A stretch of 64,000 nt of DNA, taken from Rheinheimera mangrovi. Its GTDB lineage: Bacteria > Pseudomonadota > Gammaproteobacteria > Enterobacterales > Alteromonadaceae. Every line of letters starts with the position of its first letter. The first letter of the stretch is position 1. Positions 1 to 9,555 of this stretch are shown here, one piece after another. The stretch is from positions 3,641,501-3,705,500 of the forward strand of contig NZ_CP034683.1 of the NCBI RefSeq assembly GCF_003990335.1, given 5' to 3'. Under the pieces are notes generated by a model. It was not told the origin of the DNA. It saw only the letters and a list, made by a program, of their open reading frames with translations, and did not search any database. The translations under genes and the position numbers were made by a program.

Positions 1-600
1 ATTTTGCTCCAGCCAATTGAAAAATGCCAGATCGCTGATTAGTGCATACTTGATGACTTCCGCCATACCAGCTGCGAATTCTGAGGCAGGTAGAGAGCTT
101 AAAACAGCAGTATTAATCAGTACCAGATCAGGTTGCTTAAAAGCACCAATCATATTTTTACCCAGCGGATGGTTCACTGCGGTTTTGCCACCCACCGAAG
201 AATCCACCTGAGACAACAAAGTGGTAGGAATTTGAATAAAACGCACGCCACGCTGGTAACAAGCGGCAACAAAGCCGGTCAGATCGCCTATCACTCCGCC
301 ACCTAAAGCCACCAGCAACACATCACGGTTAATCTTTTGCTCAAGCAAAAAGGACATCACCTGCTCAAAAGATTGCAGCGTCTTGTAGGCTTCGCCATCA
401 GGTAAAATAAAGGAATGAACGACAGAGTCGGGAAATAATGCAGTGACAGCAGGCAAATATAACCCTGAAACCACTGGATTAGAAATAATTACCACCTGAC
501 GGGCTTGAGGTAAGTAGTCCGTCAGAGGCAGGGTAAATAAATGGGGGCTGATCAGGATAGGGTAGCTGCGCTCTCCAAGTTGTACTGCAACTTTTTGCAT
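1..600 (-). CDS. aroB: 3-dehydroquinate synthase, N-terminal part (cut by window edge)
   Basis: Cytoplasmic second enzyme of the shikimate pathway; it converts DAHP to 3-dehydroquinate using NAD and a divalent metal. The first 200 residues are visible, starting at the ATG at 600; the C-terminal ~160 residues of this ~360-residue family lie outside the window. Visible family signatures are the NAD-binding GGGVIGD at residues 100-106, [11 protein letters not shown] at 133-143, and the AEVIKY segment around 180-185 that contains a metal-ligand glutamate. It lies 38 bp downstream of aroK on the same strand, the usual aroK-aroB arrangement. The family assignment is very secure; nothing can be said about an intact 3' end. 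Confidence 0.96.
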   Translation of the reverse strand, partial: MQKVAVQLGERSYPILISPHLFTLPLTDYLPQARQVVIISNPVVSGLYLPAVTALFPDSVVHSFILPDGEAYKTLQSFEQVMSFLLEQKINRDVLLVALGGGVIGDLTGFVAACYQRGVRFIQIPTTLLSQVDSSVGGKTAVNHPLGKNMIGAFKQPDLVLINTAVLSSLPASEFAAGMAEVIKYALISDLAFFNWLEQN

Positions 601-638
601 CAACAGCTCTCCTTATATCCCTGAAAAGTTATCTCAAA

Positions 639-1157
639 CTAGAAACCAAGTTGTTCAACGATTTGATTCGCCACTGAACGGGCACTTTGCTCGTCTGTGC
701 GCACGGTAAAGTCTGCAATCTCTTCATACAGAGGATTACGCTCAGCCGCCAGACGTTCCAGCACCTCTTTTGGTGCTTCTTCGGTTTGTAACAACGGACG
801 TCTTTTGTCACGTTGAGTACGAGCCACTTGTTTCTCTATAGGGGTTTCTAAATAAACCACTATGCCACGCGCGGATAAACGGTTGCGGGTTTCTTTGCTC
901 AGTACTGAGCCACCGCCAGTCGCCAGTACTATGCCTTGTAATTCTGTTAAGTCCGAGATCACGTTTTCTTCGCGAACACGGAATCCCTCTTCGCCTTCCA
1001 GATCAAATACCCAGGCTATATCTGCACCAGTGCGGCGTTCAATTTCCTGATCTGAGTCGTAGAATTCGAGATGAAGCATGTCTGCTAAATGACGGCCAAT
1101 TGTACTTTTGCCTGCACCCATTGGGCCTACCAGGAAGATATTGCGTTTTTCTGCCAT
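639..1157 (-). CDS. aroK: Shikimate kinase I
   Basis: Phosphorylates shikimate at the 3-hydroxyl with ATP in aromatic amino acid biosynthesis (cytoplasm). The 172-residue length is typical. It shows the Walker A loop GPMGAGKST at residues 11-19, the D34-S-D36 pair that binds magnesium and shikimate, an arginine at R60 in the shikimate-binding segment, and the GGG motif near residue 81. It stands between the pil genes (upstream, 158 bp gap) and aroB (downstream, 38 bp), the classic pilMNOPQ-aroKB order of gammaproteobacteria, so it is probably co-transcribed at least with aroB. Confidence 0.97.
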   Translation of the reverse strand: MAEKRNIFLVGPMGAGKSTIGRHLADMLHLEFYDSDQEIERRTGADIAWVFDLEGEEGFRVREENVISDLTELQGIVLATGGGSVLSKETRNRLSARGIVVYLETPIEKQVARTQRDKRRPLLQTEEAPKEVLERLAAERNPLYEEIADFTVRTDEQSARSVANQIVEQLGF

Positions 1158-1275
1158 AGTTCGTAATGCTGCTGCGCTAACTTAGAAGGTTAATTTCAGG
1201 ACCCGAAAGCTCCCACGAAAATTTGAAGCGGTGAATTATGTCAGTAATAGCCTTGGCTTGGCAAGCGAATTTTCT

Positions 1276-1299
1276 GCCGGAGCCTGCGTCAGCTCCGGC
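1276..1299 (-). terminator. Stem-loop between pilQ and aroK
   Basis: An 8 bp perfect GC-rich stem (GCCGGAGC pairing with GCTCCGGC, 8 nt loop) lies 17 bp downstream of the pilQ stop. On the minus strand it is followed by A/T-rich sequence without a clean T-run, so it could be a weak terminator or an RNA processing/stability element separating pil from aroK expression. Confidence 0.4.
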
Positions 1300-1315
1300 C
1301 TTGCTTTGGATCCTG

Positions 1316-3028
1316 CTACAAGCTTTCGGTCAGTATTTTTGGGGTGACGAAAATCAATAATTCAGTTTTTTCATTAAAGTCATTACGGCGTTTAAACAAA
1401 TTTCCTAAATAAGGAATGTCGCCAAAAACCGGTACTTTTGAGGTGGTGTTGGTCATCTGTTGCTGGTAGATGCCACCCAAGACCACAGTAGCGCCATTAT
1501 CGACCAGCACCTGGGTCTGGATACGTTGCGTATCTATCGCCTGAGCTGGGCCATTGCCTGTCGATACAGTTTCGCCGCGAGTGTCCTGAGTGATCTCCAA
1601 ATCCAGAATAATTTTATTGTCCGGCGTAATTTGTGGTGTCACTTCAAGGCTTAATACCGCCTTTTTAAAAGTAACGGTCGTGGCACCGCTGCTGGAAGCC
1701 TCCAGGTAAGGAATTTCAGTGCCCTGCTCTATCCGGGCTTTTTTCTGATTGGCCGTGGTAATACGTGGGCTGGCAATGATTTCACCCTTGTTTTCCTGCT
1801 CCAGCGCTGACAGTTCCAAATCCAGCAAAGTGCCATCGGCAAACTTAGTGACATGAAAAGCTATACTACCCGCCGGATTGGCGACAGGTAAGTTCACATT
1901 CCATCGGTCAGTTAACGAAGGTACTGTACCGCCCGCCAGATTATTAGCACCAGGCGCTGTACCAGACCAGGCCCTGTCATTTTGCTGGTCACTGAAGCCC
2001 CAACGTAAACCAATCTCGTCCCGCACATTGTCTTTGACTGTGACCATACGGGATTCAATCAGCACTTGTTTTACCGGCACATCCAGCCGACGCAGCAAAC
2101 GCCGTACATTTTCGATCGTGGTCGCGGTATCTTTTACCAATAAAGTGTTGGTTCTATCGTCCACTGCCACATTGCCTCGGGCAGATAATAAGGTCGCGTC
2201 TTTGTTATTGAGCAAAGCGGCAATATCCGCAGCTTTGGCGTAGTTAATAGGCAAAAACTCGGACATCAAAGGTTCTAACTGCTCAACCTGCTGCAGAGCC
2301 TGCAGCTCTTTCGCTTCCCGTGCTGCCAGTTCGTCGGATGGCGCTATCATCAGAATATTGCCGTCCATACGTTTATCCAGCCCACGTACTTTCAGCACTA
2401 TATCCAGCGCCTGATCCCAAGGCGTACCGTCCAGCCTTAAGGTGATATTGCCTGTCACTGAATCGCTGGTCACCAGATTAAAACCATTGTAATCAGCAAT
2501 AATCTGCAACACAGTCCGAACCGGAATATCCTGAAAATTCAAAGAAATAGCCCTACCAACATACTGGCCAGTTGCAGCAGATTTGGTTTGTTCTGCAGAT
2601 TTTTTCTGCACCACCAAATGAAAGACCTCGTCAATTTGCTGGTAGCTATAGGTGAAGGTATCAAGAGTTTCAATCACCAGCCTTGCTTTACTGCCTTCTC
2701 TGAAGGTTTCTATACCTTTAACCACAGTGGCAAAATCCAGCACATCCAGTTGATACAACAACTCATCGCTGATTTTCGTGTCATGAAAATCCAGCTGAAT
2801 TTTGCCATTTTGTTCAATGACATCCACAGCAGCTGAATTTTGTTGCAGAAATACCAATACCTTAGCTTCACCTTGTTCACCACGGCGAAAATCTATTGAA
2901 TCAATTTCATTAATAAAGTCCTTGCTGCCTTGTTGGGCTGCAACATTTCCCATCAGCACCATACAACACAGAGCTATAGCTTTACTAAAGTGGAGGAGCC
3001 TGCAGCTTGTTTTATTTTTTATCATCAT
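1316..3028 (-). CDS. pilQ: Type IV pilus outer-membrane secretin PilQ
   Basis: Forms the multimeric outer-membrane channel through which the type IV pilus is extruded. The 570 residues comprise a signal peptide ending near AAQQ (residue ~32), one AMIN-like domain (about 40-140), an STN/N0 domain (about 155-235, beginning GRAISLNFQDIPV), an N1-type secretin_N domain (about 250-330) and a C-terminal secretin domain (about 335-568) with the VPVFGDIPYLGNLFKRR signature near the end. It is shorter than many PilQ proteins (around 650-750 residues), apparently because it has one AMIN domain rather than two. It is last in the pilM-N-O-P-Q series, 9 bp after pilP. Confidence 0.95.
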   Translation of the reverse strand: MMIKNKTSCRLLHFSKAIALCCMVLMGNVAAQQGSKDFINEIDSIDFRRGEQGEAKVLVFLQQNSAAVDVIEQNGKIQLDFHDTKISDELLYQLDVLDFATVVKGIETFREGSKARLVIETLDTFTYSYQQIDEVFHLVVQKKSAEQTKSAATGQYVGRAISLNFQDIPVRTVLQIIADYNGFNLVTSDSVTGNITLRLDGTPWDQALDIVLKVRGLDKRMDGNILMIAPSDELAAREAKELQALQQVEQLEPLMSEFLPINYAKAADIAALLNNKDATLLSARGNVAVDDRTNTLLVKDTATTIENVRRLLRRLDVPVKQVLIESRMVTVKDNVRDEIGLRWGFSDQQNDRAWSGTAPGANNLAGGTVPSLTDRWNVNLPVANPAGSIAFHVTKFADGTLLDLELSALEQENKGEIIASPRITTANQKKARIEQGTEIPYLEASSSGATTVTFKKAVLSLEVTPQITPDNKIILDLEITQDTRGETVSTGNGPAQAIDTQRIQTQVLVDNGATVVLGGIYQQQMTNTTSKVPVFGDIPYLGNLFKRRNDFNEKTELLIFVTPKILTESL

Positions 3029-3037
3029 TCAGGTCGC

Positions 3038-3583
3038 TCAGTTAGTTTCGGTTGCATCGGCGGATGCATCCAACAATTGCAATTTACTGTTCCGCTGCAC
3101 AGTGCAACCGCTGCCATCAGGGATAAATTCTGTTATTTCAATATAGTCTGGCTTTACAGCAATCACCTTGCCATGAAATAAACCCAACCGGTCGTTGATA
3201 GTGATTCTGTGCATACTTTGATCGGATGCCTCAATCAACGCCCATAGCTGATCGGCATGGCCTAAAGTGCCGCGCATTTTTAAGTTATCAACAGCGTATT
3301 GCTCCAAAGCTTGTTTTTCGCGTTGATTGTCCAGTTGAATACAGCCGGGTTGATGCACAGGTAGTTGGTTATAAGCCTCAGGTGACGGCAAACTAAAAGG
3401 GCTGCGCAATTCTGAGCTGGTGTAAGGTAAGTGCTCAAAAGCTTTGACCGGAGGCAGAGGCGGAATTCTGGCACTGGAATTGGCTTTGACGTCTGCCATA
3501 AACTGTTGAATATCTGCGGTATCGTCAAAGCATCCGCTCAAAATCATCAAAGCTATAAACAGAGGTAAAGGAGCTCGTTTCAT
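3038..3583 (-). CDS. pilP: Type IV pilus assembly lipoprotein PilP
   Basis: An inner-membrane-anchored lipoprotein that links the PilMNO platform to the PilQ secretin. Its 181 residues start with a lipoprotein signal and lipobox LSGC, the acylated Cys being C18; Asp-rich residues follow at +2 to +4. The C-terminal part (about 100-175, RGTLGH through EITEFIPDGSGC) is the PilP beta-domain that contacts PilQ. The start codon overlaps the pilO stop by 4 bp, indicating translational coupling. The 181-residue length fits the family. Confidence 0.94.
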   Translation of the reverse strand: MKRAPLPLFIALMILSGCFDDTADIQQFMADVKANSSARIPPLPPVKAFEHLPYTSSELRSPFSLPSPEAYNQLPVHQPGCIQLDNQREKQALEQYAVDNLKMRGTLGHADQLWALIEASDQSMHRITINDRLGLFHGKVIAVKPDYIEITEFIPDGSGCTVQRNSKLQLLDASADATETN

Positions 3584-4179
3584 TTTTTCAGCTCCTTGTA
3601 CCTGTAAGTCTTAGCTATCACGTTAAAGCTTTGGTTGCCCTCTTCCCTGCTTTGGATCACAAAATCGTGCAAACTGACAATACGGGGTAACTTGGCAATT
3701 TCACTGACAAAATTTCCAATCTGATGGTAGTCCCCTATCACCTCAATCTGAATTGGCAGTTCAGTGTAGAACTCTTTTTCAATTTCAGGCATCCAGTTTA
3801 TACGGACAAAAGTCAGGCCCACTGAAGTACCGGCAAAGGTGATATCGTCCAGCATGCCCGGCGTTTCATGGGTTGCTGGCAACTGTTTTAATAAGGTGGA
3901 AAAGGTTTTTTCCATTTCCTGCATTTGTTGCAGGTACAACTCAAGATTGATTGCCTTCACATACTTGTTTTGATAATCAACTCTCAGTTCCAGCTCTTTT
4001 TGCTGCGCAATTTCAAGGTTCGTCACTTGAGCGTCAATCAGGAAAAAATAACTCAACACCATCACAACTAAAGCGACCAACAGAGCCAATGCGATTTTGC
4101 CGGCTCTGGGCCAGGCTCCCATGTTGTTAAAATCAATCTCTGAGACATCGATATCGGTTAAGTTGATTTTCAGGCTCAT
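3580..4179 (-). CDS. pilO: Type IV pilus inner-membrane protein PilO
   Basis: A bitopic inner-membrane protein of the pilus alignment subcomplex that dimerises with PilN. Of its 199 residues, a short cytoplasmic N-terminus is followed by one transmembrane helix (about 28-48), a periplasmic coiled-coil (about 50-95, rich in E, Q and L) and a ferredoxin-like periplasmic domain. It overlaps pilN upstream and pilP downstream by 4 bp each, so the three are translated as a coupled block. Confidence 0.94.
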   Translation of the reverse strand: MSLKINLTDIDVSEIDFNNMGAWPRAGKIALALLVALVVMVLSYFFLIDAQVTNLEIAQQKELELRVDYQNKYVKAINLELYLQQMQEMEKTFSTLLKQLPATHETPGMLDDITFAGTSVGLTFVRINWMPEIEKEFYTELPIQIEVIGDYHQIGNFVSEIAKLPRIVSLHDFVIQSREEGNQSFNVIAKTYRYKELKK

Positions 4180-4790
4180 TTTTTCGCTCCGGTATTTTTT
4201 GCATTTTTGGCCGCACGCCCTGCCGGTTCAGGTGGTGGAAGTGGCGGTTCTGCTCCTATTAAACGTAAATGCATTTTGAAATCACTCAATAAGCCACTGT
4301 CTTCTTTACTGGCCTGAATAAACTCCAGCACAGGCTGAGTAAGTAAAGGAGACTGCTCAATCACCCGCAACAAGCTGGATAATCTGTTGTTCGACTCACT
4401 TTTGCCTGTGACCAGTAACCTGTTAAATTTTTTATCCATAGAGACAAGGTACACCCCGGCAGGTACGGTTTTGGCCACTTCATCCATAATTTGGGTACCA
4501 AGGTTTCTGCTGCGCTGCAGCTGCTCGATCAGCGACATACGCTGCTGCAAACCCGCTTTTTGTTTTTCTAACTCACGGATCTTGGCAATACGCTTGTCCA
4601 GTTGTTTTATTTCGGTCTCCAGCAAAGCATTGCGACTGATTTGCCCCTCAACCCGCGCCTGATACAACCAGTAAACAAAAAACATCAGCACAAAAGTCAG
4701 AACAGCAACCTGCGCCAAAACGCTTAGATAATTCAGTTGCTGTTGTTTGCGCGCGGCTTCACGCCATGGCAGCAGGTTTATTGATGCCAT
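4176..4790 (-). CDS. pilN: Type IV pilus inner-membrane protein PilN
   Basis: A bitopic inner-membrane protein that pairs with PilO and binds PilM through its N-terminal tail. The conserved PilM-binding segment INLLPWRE is visible at residues 4-11, followed by a transmembrane helix (about 22-44), a coiled coil (about 50-95) and a periplasmic domain. The C-terminus is proline-, alanine- and lysine-rich (last ~20 residues). Its 204 residues match the family. It overlaps the 3' end of pilM by 13 bp. Confidence 0.95.
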   Translation of the reverse strand: MASINLLPWREAARKQQQLNYLSVLAQVAVLTFVLMFFVYWLYQARVEGQISRNALLETEIKQLDKRIAKIRELEKQKAGLQQRMSLIEQLQRSRNLGTQIMDEVAKTVPAGVYLVSMDKKFNRLLVTGKSESNNRLSSLLRVIEQSPLLTQPVLEFIQASKEDSGLLSDFKMHLRLIGAEPPLPPPEPAGRAAKNAKNTGAKK

Positions 4791-5857
4791 GAGTTAAAAC
4801 TCCGCAATGCCAGACCGGTTGCTATCATCAGGCAAGGGGCTTTTTCTGTTAATTCCTGCCGGCTAACGCTAGTTGCTGACTCCATATGACGAAAAGGGTT
4901 AGCAACCACAGTTTGGATAGCCAGCTCGTCACTAATCAATTTGTCTATACCATCTAACAAACTGGTCCCCCCACTGACCAGTAAATAATCCACTTGATCC
5001 TTACCACTGGTGGTCAGGTACATCTGAATAGAACGGCGAATTTGTTGTAACAACATGGTTTGAAACGGAGCCAGCACTTCAAAGCTATAGCTTGGAGGCA
5101 AATCCGTCAGAATTTTCGCCTGTTCGGCCTCTTCGTAGGTTTTATTGTAATAATTCATAATGCTGCGACTGTAATGCTCACCACCAAAAGCTATGTCTCT
5201 GGTGTAGAGGTTTTTATCGCCTTCCACTATGCTAAGCAGCGTCATAGTGGCGCCTATATCCAATACTGCTACAACTTTTTCTGCCGCATCTTCTGGCAGT
5301 TGATCCAGACATAAAAGTGCAGCGCGACTTAAGGCTGAACTTTCGACATCTATCACTTTGGCAGTAAATCCGGCGGACTCCAGCGCGGTAACTCTTGCCT
5401 GAACACTTTCGGTGCGGGCTGCACTGAGTAACACATTGACTTTACTTGAGTCCGTTTCATTGGCTTCCAGCCGTTCAAAGTCTAAACTGACTTCGTTCAG
5501 CGGGTAAGGTATTAAACTATCGGCTTCCAATTCAATCTGACGGGCTAATTCAGCGTCTGTTAAACTGGCATCCATAAAAATCACTTTACTGATCACCAAA
5601 GAACCAGACACAGCAGCCGCCGCATACTTAATTGATTTATCTATCTTTTTTCTGATATTCAACAAAGCATGAGCGACAGCTTCAATATCCTGAATTTCGC
5701 GATCGACCATAGTGCCTTTCAGCATAGGTTCTATTGCAAAGGCTTCTACTTTATAATGCTGGTTGTGTTGGCTCAATAACACAGCTTTCACAGCATGTGA
5801 GCCGATATCGACCCCTAACATCAAGGTTTTTTTTGTTTGAAACAGCTGCTTTAGCAT
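4778..5857 (-). CDS. pilM: Type IV pilus assembly ATPase-fold protein PilM
   Basis: A cytoplasmic actin-like protein that docks on PilN and connects the pilus platform to the motor. The ATG at 5857 gives 359 residues, matching the usual ~354, and a purine-rich GGGA lies a few bases upstream. An in-frame TTG at 5923 would add 22 residues with no homology to the family start and is rejected. The actin-type phosphate-1 motif GVDIGSHAVK is at 15-24; further nucleotide-binding elements include AVLDIGATMTLLS and LLVSGGTSLLDG. It is first gene of pilMNOPQ, divergent from mrcA with 151 bp between them, as in Pseudomonas and Vibrio relatives. Confidence 0.94.
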   Translation of the reverse strand: MLKQLFQTKKTLMLGVDIGSHAVKAVLLSQHNQHYKVEAFAIEPMLKGTMVDREIQDIEAVAHALLNIRKKIDKSIKYAAAAVSGSLVISKVIFMDASLTDAELARQIELEADSLIPYPLNEVSLDFERLEANETDSSKVNVLLSAARTESVQARVTALESAGFTAKVIDVESSALSRAALLCLDQLPEDAAEKVVAVLDIGATMTLLSIVEGDKNLYTRDIAFGGEHYSRSIMNYYNKTYEEAEQAKILTDLPPSYSFEVLAPFQTMLLQQIRRSIQMYLTTSGKDQVDYLLVSGGTSLLDGIDKLISDELAIQTVVANPFRHMESATSVSRQELTEKAPCLMIATGLALRSFNSWHQ

Positions 5858-6008
5858 AGCGTCCCGTGCACAGGTCAATGATTTATATTGAACTTCTGTC
5901 AAGAGCTTAGTCGTTTCATACAAGATTGCGTAGGGTAGGCAAACAGCTTTTTAAAAAAAACAGACTAGCAGTCCCGCTAGATCCAAAAATATACATTGAG
6001 GTTAATCA

Positions 6009-8633
6009 GTGTCGTGGTTTAAAAAACTAATCATTCTGGTGATTGCAGGTGCTTTTTCCGTTGTAGCTTTGATTGCTGCGAGTTATTGGTATGTCAAAGA
6101 TGACCTGCCAAGTGTAGCGACACTAAAAGATGTGAAGCTGCAAACACCTATGCGCGTTTTTAGTCAGGACGGTGAGCTTATTTCACAATTTGGTGAAAAG
6201 CGCCGTATTCCATTAAAACTGGAAGAAATGCCTGATTTACTGCTCAAGGCGGTGTTAGCAACTGAAGATAATCGCTTCTATGAACACCCTGGTATTGATG
6301 TCATTGGCATGTTCCGTGCGGCGACCGTAGTGGCATTCAGCGGTGAAGCCAAACAAGGCGCCAGTACCATTACTCAGCAATTGGCCAGGGTATTTTTCCT
6401 GACGCGTGAAAAAAAGCTGATCCGTAAAATCAAAGAAATCTTCCTGGCTTTGCGTATTGAACAAGAGCTGACCAAGGACGAAATTCTGGAACTGTATTTA
6501 AATAAAATCGAATTAGGCCAGCGCTCTTTTGGTGTCGGTGCTGCAGCACAGGTCTATTTTGGTAAAAACATCCAGGATTTAACTTTATCTGAAATCGCCA
6601 TTATTGCAGGTTTACCACAAGGCCCTTCAATACTGAACCCGGTGCGTTCACCAAGCCGCGCCCGTGCCCGTCGTAATATTGTGCTGGGCCGGATGCTGAA
6701 TGAAGGCTACATCACTCAGGCTCAGTATGATGAAGCGCTGCAGGAACCTATATTGTCCAAGCTGCACGGTGCTCAAATCACAGCCTCAGCCCCTTATATT
6801 GCTGAAATGGTGCGTCAGGAAGTGGTCGATAAATACGGCGAAGAAGAAGCCTACTCCAAAGGTTTTCAGGTCTTTACTACAGTCGATTCTAAATTGCAGG
6901 GCAAAGCTGTCGCTGCGGTACAAAAAAATGTCGTAGGCTATGACGAGCGTCACGGCTACCGCGGTCCTGTTGCAACTTTGTGGCAAGCCACACCAGAGCC
7001 ACAACAAGATGGCTCAGTTAAATTTGTGGAAAAAGATCGTCTGAGCGATGAGGCTATTCTGGCTTATCTGGATACACAAGATGGTTTAGAAGACTTAATT
7101 CCTGCCGTGATCACTGAAGTTTCAGGTCAACAGGCACAAGCTATTTTATCTGGTGGCCGTAAAATCACCCTACCATGGCAAGGTTTAAACTGGGCCCGGG
7201 CTTTTATCAGCCACGACAGACAAAGCCATGCACCTAAAGCAGCAGCTGACGTGTTAGCGCCAGGTATGCATGTGCTGGTGCGTCCTGCAGCAGGCGAATG
7301 GCGTTTAGGCCAAATCCCCGGAGTCAGTGGCGCTATTGTGGCTATTAATCCAAAGGATGGTGCTGTACAAGCCTTAGTAGGTGGTTACAGTTTTGCTATG
7401 ACACAGTTTAACCGTGCCACTCAGGCGAATCGTCAGGTCGGTTCAAACATTAAACCTTTTATTTATTCAGCTGCTTTGGAATCCAATCTTACGCTGGCAA
7501 CTTTAATGAACGATGCGCCTATTCATGAATGGGATGAAGGTTCAAATCAGGCATGGCGGCCTAAAAACTCACCAGAGGTTTATGATGGAGCTATCCGTAT
7601 CCGTGAAGCTTTGGCCAAATCGAAAAACGTGGTGGCAGTGCGTTTATTAAGGGCCGTAGGTATAGAAAAAACCCGCCAGCATCTGACGAAGTTTGGTTTC
7701 AGAGAAAAAGATTTACCTCACAGTGAAACTCTGGCTTTAGGCTCAGCATCATTAACTCCGCTTGAACTGGCGACAGGCTACGCGGTATTTGCGAACGGCG
7801 GCTATTTGGTGAAGCCTTATGTCATTACCAAAATTCTGGATGATCAGAACAACCTGATCTTCGAGCATGTGCCTGTGCCAGTTTGTTCCGACTGTGAACA
7901 ACAAGACTTAGCAGCCAAAGCTGCTGCGGAACAAGCGGCAAAAGAAGCTGCAGCTTTGGCTGAAACGGCCGATTCTGAAGCTCAGCTCGAAGCTACCTTT
8001 GCAGAGCAAACAGCACCCACTGAACAAGCTGCGCCTGCAGAGGCCCCAGCTTATGCTCCGCGGGTTTTATCAGCACAAAACTCCTTCTTAATTGCTGACG
8101 CCCTGAAAAGCTCAATCTGGGGTGGCGGTGACTGGAAAGCAGGCACAGGCTGGCTTGGTACTGCGCATCGGTTACGAGAGTTAAAGCGGCAGGATTTATC
8201 AGGTAAAACCGGTACTACCAACGATGTGAAAGACGCCTGGTTCTCTGGTTTTTCACCTGATTTGGTGGTGACATCCTGGGTTGGTTTTGATGATGCTGAA
8301 AGCCGCTTAGGTAAAACAGCCTGGAATAATAATCTGGGTAAAGATCAGATCGCTGGCGGTGAGTCGGGTGCGAAAACCGCATTACCGGCCTGGCAGGATT
8401 TTGTCGGTTTTGCCTTAAAAGACAAACCGCAAGTTTTTGTGCAACCACCTGTAGGTATTACCTCTGTGCGGATTGACCTTAAAACAGGTTTATTAACTCA
8501 GGCAACTGATAACAGCAGTGGTTTTGAGTTTTTTATTCAGGGTACAGAACCTAAAACTTATACCAATTCGTCGGTACAGCAGCTGCCAACGCAGAATAAT
8601 CAGCAACAACAGGAAGAAATCGAGCTGTTCTGA
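6009..8633 (+). CDS. mrcA: Penicillin-binding protein 1A (bifunctional transglycosylase/transpeptidase)
   Basis: Class A PBP that polymerises glycan strands and crosslinks peptides in the periplasm. It starts at GTG, with GAGG 7 bp upstream. The 874 residues contain an N-terminal membrane anchor (about 7-28), a GT51 transglycosylase domain with the catalytic glutamate in EDNRFYEHPG (86-95) and QGASTITQQ (116-124), an OB-like insert (about 315-435), and a transpeptidase domain with catalytic S479 in SNIK, SKN at 538-540 and KTGT at 733-736. An Ala/Glu/Gln-rich low-complexity stretch (about 632-684) sits between the SKN and KTGT motifs. It is divergent from pilM, the conserved ponA-pilM arrangement. 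Confidence 0.97.
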   Translation: MSWFKKLIILVIAGAFSVVALIAASYWYVKDDLPSVATLKDVKLQTPMRVFSQDGELISQFGEKRRIPLKLEEMPDLLLKAVLATEDNRFYEHPGIDVIGMFRAATVVAFSGEAKQGASTITQQLARVFFLTREKKLIRKIKEIFLALRIEQELTKDEILELYLNKIELGQRSFGVGAAAQVYFGKNIQDLTLSEIAIIAGLPQGPSILNPVRSPSRARARRNIVLGRMLNEGYITQAQYDEALQEPILSKLHGAQITASAPYIAEMVRQEVVDKYGEEEAYSKGFQVFTTVDSKLQGKAVAAVQKNVVGYDERHGYRGPVATLWQATPEPQQDGSVKFVEKDRLSDEAILAYLDTQDGLEDLIPAVITEVSGQQAQAILSGGRKITLPWQGLNWARAFISHDRQSHAPKAAADVLAPGMHVLVRPAAGEWRLGQIPGVSGAIVAINPKDGAVQALVGGYSFAMTQFNRATQANRQVGSNIKPFIYSAALESNLTLATLMNDAPIHEWDEGSNQAWRPKNSPEVYDGAIRIREALAKSKNVVAVRLLRAVGIEKTRQHLTKFGFREKDLPHSETLALGSASLTPLELATGYAVFANGGYLVKPYVITKILDDQNNLIFEHVPVPVCSDCEQQDLAAKAAAEQAAKEAAALAETADSEAQLEATFAEQTAPTEQAAPAEAPAYAPRVLSAQNSFLIADALKSSIWGGGDWKAGTGWLGTAHRLRELKRQDLSGKTGTTNDVKDAWFSGFSPDLVVTSWVGFDDAESRLGKTAWNNNLGKDQIAGGESGAKTALPAWQDFVGFALKDKPQVFVQPPVGITSVRIDLKTGLLTQATDNSSGFEFFIQGTEPKTYTNSSVQQLPTQNNQQQQEEIELF

Positions 8634-8660
8634 TCACAGTCTGTCTGTTGGATGCAGTGA

Positions 8661-8686
8661 AAGGCCGCTTTTAAGCGGCCTTTTTT
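8661..8686 (+). terminator. Rho-independent terminator of mrcA
   Basis: A GC-rich inverted repeat (AAGGCCGCTT / AAGCGGCCTT) begins 28 bp after the mrcA stop and is followed by TTTT, a textbook intrinsic terminator. Confidence 0.88.
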
Positions 8687-8790
8687 ATGTCAGCTCTGGC
8701 AACTATTTATATCTGCTTACAACTACAACTGAATTTTCTGTGCTGAAACAAGTCTGAAAAGAACTAACCGTAGTTCAAGGACTTCTATAA

Positions 8791-9486
8791 ATGAATACTA
8801 AAGGTTTATTGGATCAGTTGCTCAAGGCCGGTTCTGATCTGATGCAGCAGAAATCAGCGTCACAGAGTTCCCATCAATCATCTGCCACCTCTTCTGTCAG
8901 CAAATTAATGTCAGGTTTTGGTGGAGGGGCGCTGTCTGGTGGTGCTTTAGCTATGTTGCTTGGCTCGAAAAAAGGCCGCAGCCTGGGCGGAAAAGTTATC
9001 ACTTATGGGGGCTTGGCAGCTTTGGGCTTGCTTGCATACAAAGCTTATGGCAACTGGCAACAGCAAAACAAAGGTAAAGTTGATCAGCACGAACCACAAA
9101 CAGTGGATCGCTTGCCCGCTCCGGAGGCTGAGCAGCACAGTAACGCCATATTAAAAGCGCTGATTGGAGCTGCCAAAGCAGATGGTCATATTGATCAGCA
9201 AGAGCGCGAGTTGATCGACAGTGAAATCGCCAAACTGACATCGGACTTCAGCCTGCAGCGCTGGTTTGATCAGGAATTGGCCAAAGCTTTAGATCCAGCC
9301 GATATCGCAAGTGCAGCCAGCACGCCAGAAATGGCGGCTGAGATGTATCTGGCCAGCTTATTGGTGATTAACGAGCAAAACTATATGGAAGGGGCTTATC
9401 TGCAGGAACTGGCTCGTCAGCTGAAACTGCCGGTTGAGCTTAAAGCTGAACTGGAGTTTCAGGCCAAGCAGGCTTTAGCCGCATAA
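8791..9486 (+). CDS. yebE: YebE-like DUF533 inner-membrane protein with TerB-like domain
   Basis: 231 residues resembling Escherichia coli YebE (DUF533). The N-terminal third is Ser/Gln-rich (about 20-45), then comes a glycine-rich membrane segment (about 46-90, including GGGALSGGALAMLLGSKKGR and GGLAALGLLAYKAYG). The C-terminal ~110 residues (ILKALIGAAKADGHIDQQER onward) are a TerB-like helical domain with the acidic D-G-H-I-D/E pattern. In E. coli yebE belongs to the Cpx envelope-stress regulon; whether that holds here is not visible. It is a single gene with its own terminator, convergent with argH. The biochemical function is unknown. Confidence 0.8.
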   Translation: MNTKGLLDQLLKAGSDLMQQKSASQSSHQSSATSSVSKLMSGFGGGALSGGALAMLLGSKKGRSLGGKVITYGGLAALGLLAYKAYGNWQQQNKGKVDQHEPQTVDRLPAPEAEQHSNAILKALIGAAKADGHIDQQERELIDSEIAKLTSDFSLQRWFDQELAKALDPADIASAASTPEMAAEMYLASLLVINEQNYMEGAYLQELARQLKLPVELKAELEFQAKQALAA

Positions 9487-9512
9487 CTTTTGGCGGCGCT
9501 AAAAAGCAAAAA

Positions 9513-9533
9513 AGCCGGATCGATAATCCGGCT
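9513..9533 (-). terminator. Terminator of the arg operon (bidirectional)
   Basis: Perfect 8 bp stem AGCCGGAT/ATCCGGCT with 5 nt loop between convergent yebE and argH. The six-base T-run lies on the minus strand, so it primarily ends argCBFGH transcription. Confidence 0.85.
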
Positions 9534-9555
9534 TATTCATTTGGGTCAAATCAAC

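Noticed and set aside
5858..5923. N-terminal extension of PilM from a TTG codon
   Set aside because: The added 22 residues lack family similarity; the ATG at 5857 gives the normal PilM length.
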